55,292 nucleotides of DNA from Pelagibacterium luteolum (lineage in GTDB: Bacteria; Pseudomonadota; Alphaproteobacteria; Rhizobiales; Devosiaceae), in NCBI RefSeq assembly GCF_900100665.1, contig NZ_FNCS01000019.1:1-55292 (forward strand), written 5' to 3'. A program made the translations under genes and the position numbers. The notes under the pieces are model-generated. The model was not told the DNA's origin. It saw only the letters and a program-made list of their open reading frames with translations, and did not search any database. How positions within the stretch are numbered: the first letter of the stretch is position 1; the number at the start of each line of letters is the position of its first letter. Positions 48,552-55,292 of this stretch are shown piece by piece.

Positions 48552-50798
48552 ATGGCCGACTATCGCGAACTGTTGCGCAAGGCGCTTGATGCCCTGCCGG
48601 AAAATACCGGGGCCAATCGTCGGGCCGTGTACGAGAAAGCGCGTACCGCTCTCGTTGCTCAGTTGCGTGCCATCGAGCCGCCGCTGCCGGCGCGCGAGAT
48701 CACCACGCACCGGTTGGCGCTGGAAGACTGCATTCGCGAAGTCGAGCACGAAGCGACCGAGAAACTGCTCGGCCGCTTCCGCGCTGTCGAAGACGCACCG
48801 GTGGAAGAGTACGCGCCCGAGCCGGCCGCTCCTGTGGTCGAGGAGCCTGCTCCATTCGAACGGTTCGAGCCGGAAATCGAGGATGTGGCGGAAAGCGAAG
48901 ACGAACCGGCTTTCGAGCCTGTCGTCATCGCCGAAGAGCCACAACAAGACCTATCGGAGGATGCGGACGATCGGATCGCAAGCGCCGAGGTCGTCGATAC
49001 CTGGCCGGTTACCGAATTCGAGCCCGAGCCGCGTGGCGATGAAAACATTGCCGAGCCTGTTGCCGACTGGTCGCCGGAAGATACGCAAGATGCTGTCGAT
49101 GCTAACGAGCCGGTGTTCAGCGAGCCCGTGGTTGATGAACCCGGGACCGATGCGACCGATATGGTTTCGAGCACGCCGGAGGAAGACCGCATCGCGCGGC
49201 TGATTTCGGGCGAGGCAGATTTTGGGGCCTCAACGGCCGACGATGCTCCAGAGGACACCACACCCAAAGGTGGGGATACCTCCTACGCCATGGGTTCGAT
49301 CGAGGATATCATCGCCTCGGCGGAGCGCGCGACGCCAAAAGCCGATGAGCCGTCGAGCATGAGCGATGACGATGACCACAGGGTCATCCCGTTCGTCTCA
49401 CCGGCGCGCATGTCGGATGCGGCCGAGACCGCGGCGAGCGAAAAACATTTTCTCTTGAGCGAGGCGGACGCCAGTAAGACCAGCCCAACGCCCCTCGTGG
49501 ACGTTCATGGCCGGCCGCTGGTCGGCGCAACGTTGAGCGCCGCACCGGGAACGGCGATGTCGAGCGTTCGGGAAGTGGACCTCGAGCCGGGCATTCTCAA
49601 CGCGCCGGAAGTGTCCGATGCGCAAGTGGCAATCGACCGCGCCATCGCTGCCCTCGATCGCGAAGCACAGGGCGAGCACAGCGAGGATAGTGCCAAGGAA
49701 ACTGCTGCTCAGGCAGATGCCGCGCCCGCAGCAGCCGAGACTGATGTTCCCGCGCAGGACACGCCTTCGGGCAGTGGCCCCGGGGCGCTGACCATATTTC
49801 TCGTTATTTCCGTCCTGCTGCTCGGCGGTGGCGGTGTGGCTGGCTTCTGGGCTTGGCGCGAGGGATATATCGATCTCAATACCGTGTTCGCCCAGGGCGA
49901 TACACAACCGGCCACCGAAGTCGCCGTGGCCGATCCCGGTACGGACACTTTCGAAGATGCCGTTCCGCCAGCGGGTCAGACGACCGCGCCGGCCACCAAT
50001 ACAACGCCTGACGTGCCGGCCACATCAGATGGGGTCCCTGCGACGCTTCCAGGCGAACAGACACCGTCCACCGAGACCGTAACACCGTCGACAACGCCGA
50101 CCGAACCCGAGGTGGCATTCGAGGATCGACTGCCGGCCGAAGCGGACACCAACGGTGCGCCGAGCGAAGAGATGCTTGAAGAACCCAGCGTCGCGCTGGC
50201 CACCGAGGGGGCGCAGTCCTTGCTGCTCGAGGAGCAATCGGGCCAGACGACCGGTGCAGTGCCGTATTCGGGCAGTGTCGAGTGGTCGCGTGGCACTGAT
50301 GAATTGGGCAATCCGACGATCGTTGCGGATGCGTCGATCCCGGCGCGAAACCTTGATGTCGAGGTTCTGATCCGTCGCAATGCGGATGCTAATCTTCCGG
50401 CAAGCCATCTGATGGAGGTCAATTTTACCGTGGCGGAGACCTTCGTCGGGGGATCCATCGCCAATCTGCCCGGCGTGCTGCTCAAGGACCAGGAACTGGT
50501 CCAAGGTCAGCCCCTGACCGGCGCTTCGGCCAGGATTGTCGGCAATTCCTTCCTTTTCGCACTGTCGAGTGCCAGCGATATCGATGTCGAAAACAACATC
50601 GCGCTTCTGAGCGATCGCGGCTGGCTCGATCTGGCGATGGTCTATGGCACCGGACGCCGGGCCATCATGACGCTGGAAAAGGGTGAAGAGGGACAGGCGA
50701 TCTTTGAAGACGTGATGGCAGCGTGGTCGGAACTCGATGCGGCTGCAGCAGGTGGTGTCGACTCGAACGCTGCAGAGGCTTCTGACGCCGGGGCGTGA
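48552..50798 (+). CDS. large acidic single-pass membrane protein of unknown function
   Basis: The product is 748 aa. A helical N-terminal domain (DYRELLRKALDALPENTGAN, RRAVYEKARTALVAQL, about 1-75) is followed by about 330 residues of Glu/Pro/Asp/Val-rich disordered sequence. One membrane helix (about 412-435, LTIFLVISVLLLGGGGVAGF) comes next, then a Thr/Pro/Glu-rich linker and a folded C-terminal domain (about 575-735, SVEWSRGTDELGNPTIVADA to IFEDVMAAWSELD). The topology suggests a cytoplasmic acidic arm and a periplasmic domain. I do not recognise a named family, although similar genes follow purA in related genomes as far as I recall. It has its own terminator. Confidence 0.7.
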   Translation: MADYRELLRKALDALPENTGANRRAVYEKARTALVAQLRAIEPPLPAREITTHRLALEDCIREVEHEATEKLLGRFRAVEDAPVEEYAPEPAAPVVEEPAPFERFEPEIEDVAESEDEPAFEPVVIAEEPQQDLSEDADDRIASAEVVDTWPVTEFEPEPRGDENIAEPVADWSPEDTQDAVDANEPVFSEPVVDEPGTDATDMVSSTPEEDRIARLISGEADFGASTADDAPEDTTPKGGDTSYAMGSIEDIIASAERATPKADEPSSMSDDDDHRVIPFVSPARMSDAAETAASEKHFLLSEADASKTSPTPLVDVHGRPLVGATLSAAPGTAMSSVREVDLEPGILNAPEVSDAQVAIDRAIAALDREAQGEHSEDSAKETAAQADAAPAAAETDVPAQDTPSGSGPGALTIFLVISVLLLGGGGVAGFWAWREGYIDLNTVFAQGDTQPATEVAVADPGTDTFEDAVPPAGQTTAPATNTTPDVPATSDGVPATLPGEQTPSTETVTPSTTPTEPEVAFEDRLPAEADTNGAPSEEMLEEPSVALATEGAQSLLLEEQSGQTTGAVPYSGSVEWSRGTDELGNPTIVADASIPARNLDVEVLIRRNADANLPASHLMEVNFTVAETFVGGSIANLPGVLLKDQELVQGQPLTGASARIVGNSFLFALSSASDIDVENNIALLSDRGWLDLAMVYGTGRRAIMTLEKGEEGQAIFEDVMAAWSELDAAAAGGVDSNAAEASDAGA

Positions 50799-50813
50799 CG
50801 GTCAATCAATTCG

Positions 50814-51467
50814 TCAATGATTTGAGCCCGCTTCGGTAACGAGGCGGGCTTTTCCGTTTTCGATTGCGTACACACGCGCGCACATCGTCGCGATTTCCTC
50901 GGCCTGATGTGAAACGAGGATGGCGTGCCAGCCGCGCTCAACGACCAATCGGGCGATGTCCCTGCGAATGGGCTGTGCCGTGGCGTCGTCGAGGCCGTTG
51001 AATGGCTCGTCGAGCAAAAGGATTGGGCGGTTGCGCAAGAGCGTGCGGGCCAGCGCCACGCGCTGTTTCTGGCCGCCAGAGAGGTTGGCGGCGCGACGGC
51101 TCGCGAGGCCCGGCAGTTCCATTGCGTCGAGGGCATCAGCGACGCGCGGATCGTCGGCGCGGATCGCATTGCCGAGGCCCAGGGCAACATTGGTGCCGGC
51201 CGAAAGGTGCTCGAAGAGATTATCGGTCTGAAACAGGATCGAAACTGGACGTCGTTCCGGGGGCAGCGGCAGGATCGAGCGGTCATCAAGTGAAATGGTG
51301 CCGGAGTTTGGGGTGAGGAAGCCGGCGATGAGATCGAACAGGGTGGATTTACCCGAACCTGACGGCCCGGTGAGGCCGACGATTTCGCCTGCGGCAATAG
51401 TGAGGTCGAAGTGAAATGCGGTCGTCGCGCCGGGATATGAGAATTCGAGCCGGTCAATCGTGAGCAT
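50814..51467 (-). CDS. thiQ: thiamine ABC transporter ATP-binding protein
   Basis: The product is 217 aa. Walker A is GPSGSGKST, the signature is LSGGQKQRVALARTL, Walker B is ILLLDEPFNGLDD, and the switch histidine is in ILVSHQAEE. It starts MLTIDRLEFSYPG. It powers uptake of thiamine or its phosphates through ThiP. It overlaps thiP by 14 bp and is the last gene of the riboswitch-controlled unit. Confidence 0.92.
   Translation of the reverse strand: MLTIDRLEFSYPGATTAFHFDLTIAAGEIVGLTGPSGSGKSTLFDLIAGFLTPNSGTISLDDRSILPLPPERRPVSILFQTDNLFEHLSAGTNVALGLGNAIRADDPRVADALDAMELPGLASRRAANLSGGQKQRVALARTLLRNRPILLLDEPFNGLDDATAQPIRRDIARLVVERGWHAILVSHQAEEIATMCARVYAIENGKARLVTEAGSNH
50824..50860 (+). terminator. 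terminator after the 748-aa membrane protein gene
   Basis: GCCCGC-T-TCG-GTAA-CGA-G-GCGGGC is followed by TTTTCCGTTTT. It lies within the 3' coding end of the converging thiQ. Confidence 0.75.
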
Positions 51468-53058
51468 GGGTCAGCCAGTCGAAGAGTTTGGGAATGAGGA
51501 TGAAGGTGGAGACGCTCAGGACGAGAAGGATCGCGGCGATAGCTTCGGCGTCGTTGGTGCGGTAGGCGCCGAAGGCACGATACATCAACCATGGCAGCGT
51601 CGAAAACTCGGACGTTCCAAACAGCGAGATGACGCCGAGATCGCCCAGCGAAAAAACGAAGGCAACCGCCAGGGCATAGCCGATCGGGCGTCCCATTAAG
51701 GGCCATTCAATGTGGCGCCATTGGGCAAAGCTTGAGAGCCCCAAAGATCGAATAAGTTTTTCGTGCCGCGCCGACAGGGCTTCAAGCGGGGGTGCAATGG
51801 CGGCGAAAACGAACGGCAGGGCCAAGAGCGCGTTGGCTATGACGAGCACGAATGGAGCGGCGTTGCTCGGGGGCAAGCCCAATTGCCGGGCCAGAAGGAA
51901 AAAGCCGAGCGACAGTACAACGGCAGGGACGGTGAGATAGGTAAAGACCGGCAGGCCCAAAAGCGCGCGCGGCAGTTTTGAGGTGCTTAGAAGCCCACGT
52001 GCCATTGCGAGCCCCAGAGCCAAAGCGAGGGCAAGGCCAGCCGAAGCGACGCCGATCCAGAGGCTTGTGGCACTGGCCGCCCAGAACGCGGGTTGATTGA
52101 GAACGGCGAGCAGGGCTGGTCCCATGCCTTCGGCGAGCACTGCCGCTAATGGCGCGATGAAGGCAAAGAGCAGGGCGGCGAGAAGTGCGGCCTGGAGAAC
52201 GGTCAGCCAACCGGGCTCGGGCCAATGGAGTGTGGAGCGGCGCCCGAACAGGGTTGCGGGTGGCGAAAGCGTGGTGGCTGGAATGATGATCACTGCGCAG
52301 ACCAGCAATTGCACGAGCGCCAGATTGACCGCGGCGCCGAGATCGAAATCGAGGCGCACGGCCTGATAGATGGCCACTTCGAGCGTCTGGTTAGCCGGGC
52401 CGCCGCCCAAGGTCAGGACGATGGCGAAGCTGGTGAAGCAGAGAAGAAACACCGTCGCTGCGACGCCAGGGATAGAGCTGACGAGGGCGGATGCATCGAT
52501 GATGGCGAACCGGCGCCAACTAGAAAGACCGAGGCTGCGGCCGAGCTTTATCTTTTCAGACGGAATGGCGGCCAGCCGATCGATGAATATGCGGCCGGCA
52601 AAAGCGCCGTTTAGGATCACGTGGGCGGTTATGATGCCCCAAAAGCCAAAGATGGATGAGCCGGTGGGAAGGCCCAGCGGGCCCAAGAAGAGGTTTGCCC
52701 AGCCGTTTCGGCCCCAGATGGCAAGAAGGCCAGAGACAATGACCAGGGAGGGCAGCACCAGTGCTGTCGAGAGCAGGCCGACGACGAGGCCGCGGCCCGG
52801 AAAGCGCAGCCTATCCAGCATCCAGGCGATAATGACGCCTGTGAAGATCGAAAGCGCTGTCGACAGCCCGGCCTGAATGGCCGACATGCGCACAAGATGG
52901 CCGATGTTGGCCACAGATGACCCGGTTGTGGGCATGGAGCGGCCGGTGGTCCAGAGGACCGTCAGCAGCGCCGCGATGAGGATGGCGATGGCCAGCGCGA
53001 TGGTTGCGCCGGACATGACGCGGCCGGGCCGCCACATGAAAGTGGGCCCGGCCGGCAT
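51454..53058 (-). CDS. thiP: thiamine ABC transporter permease
   Basis: The product is 534 aa with about 12 membrane helices in two homologous halves, each with an EAA-type loop contacting the ATPase (RLAAIPSEKIKLGRSLGLSS in half 1; LSARHEKLIRSLGLSSFAQW in half 2). This fused double permease is the normal ThiP form. Only 2 nt separate it from thiB. An alternative start (MWRPGRVMSG) is 7 codons in. Confidence 0.92.
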   Translation of the reverse strand: MPAGPTFMWRPGRVMSGATIALAIAILIAALLTVLWTTGRSMPTTGSSVANIGHLVRMSAIQAGLSTALSIFTGVIIAWMLDRLRFPGRGLVVGLLSTALVLPSLVIVSGLLAIWGRNGWANLFLGPLGLPTGSSIFGFWGIITAHVILNGAFAGRIFIDRLAAIPSEKIKLGRSLGLSSWRRFAIIDASALVSSIPGVAATVFLLCFTSFAIVLTLGGGPANQTLEVAIYQAVRLDFDLGAAVNLALVQLLVCAVIIIPATTLSPPATLFGRRSTLHWPEPGWLTVLQAALLAALLFAFIAPLAAVLAEGMGPALLAVLNQPAFWAASATSLWIGVASAGLALALALGLAMARGLLSTSKLPRALLGLPVFTYLTVPAVVLSLGFFLLARQLGLPPSNAAPFVLVIANALLALPFVFAAIAPPLEALSARHEKLIRSLGLSSFAQWRHIEWPLMGRPIGYALAVAFVFSLGDLGVISLFGTSEFSTLPWLMYRAFGAYRTNDAEAIAAILLVLSVSTFILIPKLFDWLTHAHD

Positions 53059-53060
53059 TT

Positions 53061-54068
53061 TTATTGCAGCGCCGCGAAGGCTTCGTTGATCCAGACACGG
53101 GTATTGGCCGTGACTTCGTCGGCGTCGAGCAGCAGCGCGGGTTCGGGATCGATCATGGCTTCAAAGCCAGGGTTCAGCCCGCCGGCCGGTTCGAGGACCG
53201 GGTACATCCAGTTGGTTTCGGGCAGGATGGCCTGGGCTCCGGGGGTCACGAGATAGGCGAGGAACTCGCGCGCCAGTTCCTGCTCCGGGCTGGAGGCCAG
53301 AATGCCGGCAACTTCGATCTGGGTGTAATGTCCCGCGTCGAAACGGGCGGCCTGATAGCGGTCTTCGTCCTCGGCAATGACGTGGTAGGCCGGGGAGGTG
53401 GTGTAGGACAAAACCATGTCCGCTTCGCCCGAAAGGAACAGATCGTAAGATTCGGACCAGCCTGAGGTTACCGTCAGAACGTGCGGTGCGAGTCCTTGCC
53501 AGATCTCGGCGGCATCATCGCCATAGAGCGCCTTGACCCAGAGGATGAGGCCCAGGCCGGGCGTCGACGAGCGGGGGTCCTGGATAACGATCTGGAAGTC
53601 CTCGGGCAGGGCGATGAGATCTTCAAAGCTCGCCGGGGGCGTATCGAGGGCCTCGGTGTCATAGACGAAAGCGAAATAGCCGTAGTCGAAGGGCACGAAG
53701 ACCTCGTCGGTCCATTCGAGGGGGATATCGAAATCGGGCAGGTCGATGCCGTGCTCGGTAAAGAGGCCGGTGGCGAGGCCTTCGCCGATGGTCGCAGTGT
53801 CAAGACCCAGGACGATGTCGGCGTCGGTCGCTTCGCCCTCAAGCTGGACGCGGCGCAGGGCTGAGATGGAATCCTCGGCGGAAACGAAGTTCACGGTGCA
53901 GCCGCACTGGGCTTCAAAGCCTTCCTTGAGGCCGGGGCCGGGGCCCCAATCGGCGGCGAATGCGTCGTAGGTGTAGATGGTGAGGGTTGGCGTTGCCTGG
54001 GCGACAGCCGGGAGCGCAAGGGCTCCGATGGCAACCGCACACAGGCTCGATTTGATCATGGGGACCAT
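53061..54068 (-). CDS. thiB: thiamine-binding periplasmic protein
   Basis: The product is 335 aa. A signal peptide (to about residue 26, VAQATP) is followed by the ThiB start LTIYTYDAFAADWGPGPGLK, the conserved VNFVSAEDSISALRRVQLEG, and a C-terminal NWMYPVLE. It captures thiamine, TMP or TPP. AAAGGAC before ATG 54068 supports this start over a longer frame. It is the first gene of thiBPQ, with a 110-nt leader that contains the TPP riboswitch. Confidence 0.93.
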   Translation of the reverse strand: MVPMIKSSLCAVAIGALALPAVAQATPTLTIYTYDAFAADWGPGPGLKEGFEAQCGCTVNFVSAEDSISALRRVQLEGEATDADIVLGLDTATIGEGLATGLFTEHGIDLPDFDIPLEWTDEVFVPFDYGYFAFVYDTEALDTPPASFEDLIALPEDFQIVIQDPRSSTPGLGLILWVKALYGDDAAEIWQGLAPHVLTVTSGWSESYDLFLSGEADMVLSYTTSPAYHVIAEDEDRYQAARFDAGHYTQIEVAGILASSPEQELAREFLAYLVTPGAQAILPETNWMYPVLEPAGGLNPGFEAMIDPEPALLLDADEVTANTRVWINEAFAALQ

Positions 54069-54183
54069 GGTTCGTCCTTTTGAAGCGCGTGAGTACAATC
54101 ACGCGACAAGCCAAGCGTTGCGGTCAGTGATGGACGAGGGGAAAGTTGGCATGGCACAAGGCACGCGAAGCGGCCCTTGCCAT

Positions 54184-54272
54184 CTCGTGCTTCCTCCGCC
54201 AGCATGACCTGGTTCAGGTTCTATGGGTGTTTCTCAGCCCATCCTTGCGGATGGGCACCCCAGCGAGACGAG
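54184..54272 (-). promoter_or_regulatory. TPP riboswitch (THI element) controlling thiBPQ
   Basis: On the minus strand the order is diagnostic: CTCGT P1 arm, GCTGGGGTGCCC, a P3-type hairpin (CCCATCC-GCAA-GGATGGG), CTGAGAAACACCC, GAACCTGAACCAGGTCATGC, GGCGGAGGAAGC, ACGAG P1 arm. The two invariant cores (CTGAGA and the ACCTGA/GG[AC]GGA region) are both present. Binding of thiamine diphosphate should shut down expression of the uptake operon when the cofactor is plentiful. Confidence 0.95.
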
Positions 54273-54277
54273 GCGAC

Positions 54278-54304
54278 ACTATAGAGGTGACAGTTCCAGT
54301 GCAA
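54278..54304 (-). promoter_or_regulatory. thiBPQ promoter overlapping the start of the thiamine pyrophosphokinase gene
   Basis: The minus strand reads TTGCAC (54299-54304), 15 bp, TATAGT (54278-54283). A transcript starting about 7 nt later would begin at the riboswitch P1 arm (54272), which supports the call. The boxes lie across the GTG and first codons of the divergent gene. Confidence 0.55.
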
Positions 54305-54982
54305 GGCCTCGGCGAAGCGCCATCATCGCCCCTCGCTTTCGAAGGAGCGCTGCTTATCGTGGGGGGTGGGCAGGTGGCGCCAGCGCTGTTGAGGGCGCTC
54401 GCGGCGCAGGCCAGCGGATTGATCGGTGCCGATAGCGGGGGCGATGCGATCGTCGCGGCGGGGCTGGTGCCCGATGCCGTAATCGGGGACATGGATTCGG
54501 TTCGGGACACACGGCGGTTTCCCGCCAGAACGCGCATCCTGACGATCGCTGAACAAGATACGACTGATTTCGAGAAATGCCTTTATTCCACGTCCGCCCC
54601 GGTAACGATTGCGATCGGCATGACGGGTGGGCGGTTCGATCACACGCTGGCAGCGCTCCACGCCGTGGCGCGACATGGCAAAGACCGCTGGATCATTTTG
54701 GTCGATGAGCACGATCTGGCGCTGGTGGTCGGTGGTTCGGTCGCGATTTCGGTGGGAGAGGGCGAGCGTGTGTCCCTTTACCCGTTGGGTCGGACGCGGT
54801 TCAGGTCGTCGCGTGGGCTGGTCTATCGGCTCGATGGGCTGACGCTAGAGCAGGGCAGGGCGATCGGGACGTCAAACCGTGCCACCGAGGACATTATCGA
54901 ACTCGTGACGGAGCCTGATGGGGCGCCCTATCTCTTGATTGTGGGGCGCGATCATCTTGCGGCGATCGTTGGGCAGTTGTAA
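54287..54982 (+). CDS. thiamine pyrophosphokinase
   Basis: The product is about 231 aa. Family motifs: LLIVGGGQV, IGADSGGDAIVAAGLVPDAV, IGDMDSV, QDTTDFEKCL, GMTGGRFDHTLAAL. A C-terminal beta domain (VSLYPLGRTRFRSSRGLVY, TSNRAT) binds thiamine. It converts thiamine and ATP to thiamine diphosphate, using what ThiBPQ imports. The frame is open to 54146 through the antisense of the riboswitch, so the start is placed at GTG 54287, although no good ribosome site is seen. The stop TAA at 54980-54982 is part of the GTAA end of the adjoining IS66-like element, so the natural C-terminus may have been longer. The usual symbol varies (thiN in some genomes). Confidence 0.82.
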   Translation: MTVPVQGLGEAPSSPLAFEGALLIVGGGQVAPALLRALAAQASGLIGADSGGDAIVAAGLVPDAVIGDMDSVRDTRRFPARTRILTIAEQDTTDFEKCLYSTSAPVTIAIGMTGGRFDHTLAALHAVARHGKDRWIILVDEHDLALVVGGSVAISVGEGERVSLYPLGRTRFRSSRGLVYRLDGLTLEQGRAIGTSNRATEDIIELVTEPDGAPYLLIVGRDHLAAIVGQL

Positions 54983-55292
54983 GCGCGAAGGTCACCCCGT
55001 CTGTTGCCGTCTTTCCTGGGGCGCTATTGGCACCTGAGAGTTTGTGATGGGTGTCATGTTCTATGTCTGCGACTATGCCTGGGGATAGAAGTTTCCATCT
55101 GATCGAGGCGGTGCCTGATCGGCTGGAAGGCGCACCGATGGCACGACGGCGTCGATGGTCTGATGCGTTCAAGGCAGAGGTAGTGGCGCGGAGCTTTGAA
55201 CCGGGGACGAACGTTTCGGCCCTGGCGCGCGAGATCGGGATACAGGCCTCTCAGTTGTTTGGCTGGCGAGCGGAAGCCCTCAGGCGGGGTGA
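54979..55292 (+). mobile_element. IS66-family insertion sequence, left end, running off the right edge
   Basis: It starts GTAAGCGCGAAGGTCACC. IS66-family ends usually begin GTAA, and the first gene starts 84 bp inside, as is normal. An 8-bp target duplication would be GGGCAGTT (54971-54978). The other end is outside the window, so this cannot be checked here. Confidence 0.6.
55063..55292 (+). CDS. tnpA: IS66-family accessory protein TnpA, N-terminal part (cut by window edge)
   Basis: Seventy-six codons are visible from ATG 55063. An in-frame GTG at 55051 is an alternative. ARRRRWSDAFKAEVVARSFE, then GTNVSALAREIGIQASQLFG and WRAEALRRG form the helix-turn-helix of the small first protein of IS66 elements (IS66 Orf1/TnpA). 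tnpB and the DDE transposase tnpC would follow outside the window. Confidence 0.82.
   Translation, partial: MSATMPGDRSFHLIEAVPDRLEGAPMARRRRWSDAFKAEVVARSFEPGTNVSALAREIGIQASQLFGWRAEALRRG

Noticed and set aside
54146-54286. Upstream extension of the thiamine pyrophosphokinase frame
   Set aside because: It is the antisense of the TPP riboswitch and contains no family sequence.

Overview
The window looks like chromosome of a GC-rich alphaproteobacterium of the order Hyphomicrobiales, most probably Devosiaceae (Devosia/Pelagibacterium-like). This rests on gene order: tkt-gap-pgk-fba, a DUF4164 gene before zapA, a 6S RNA locus between zapA and the 5-formyltetrahydrofolate cyclo-ligase gene, ruvCAB-ybgC-tolQRAB-pal-cpoB-tilS-ftsH, and serC-serA. 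No lookup was possible, so the family-level placement is inference.

Layout. 1-326 is the edge of an IS630-like element that appears to cut off the last codons of a siderophore-type substrate-binding protein gene. 1.2-12 kb is read leftward: an inositol monophosphatase, efp, a Sel1-repeat protein with a ThiE-like gene, and a glycolytic/pentose cluster (fba, pgk, a glycolipid-binding family gene, gap, tkt). A DinJ-YafQ toxin-antitoxin pair sits between fba and pgk. 12.2-16 kb is read rightward: DUF4164, zapA, a MOSC gene, 6S RNA, fau, a phosphodiesterase and yebC. A GGDEF gene faces yebC. 17-28.9 kb carries Holliday-junction processing (ruvCAB), the Tol-Pal envelope system, tilS and ftsH. 29-46 kb is mixed: a soluble two-PAS chemoreceptor, a methyltransferase, glmM, an outer-membrane barrel protein, a BenE-type transporter, a DUF4168 protein with a very small lipoprotein, an acyltransferase-like membrane protein, an RNA methyltransferase, an SDR, an ABC-F protein, an HWE-type histidine kinase, then serC-serA. 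46-50.8 kb holds a DMT transporter, purA and a large acidic single-pass membrane protein. 50.8-55 kb is a thiamine module: thiBPQ under a TPP riboswitch, with thiamine pyrophosphokinase divergent. The thiamine pyrophosphokinase gene runs straight into an IS66-like element at the right edge.

What stands out. The least explained object is a dispersed, highly structured non-coding repeat present twice in opposite orientation (28941-29354 and 42617-42941). Its core is nearly identical in both copies. It carries a conserved 15-position terminal stem with variable loops and a GAAA-tetraloop hairpin. A hairpin-rich module of about 90 nt is present in one copy only. Other points of interest are the two IS junctions that each appear to supply a stop codon to a host gene, the toxin-antitoxin insertion in the glycolytic cluster, and two families of smaller palindromic repeats. 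Because both ends lie in insertion sequences, the window may be a whole assembly contig bounded by collapsed repeats.
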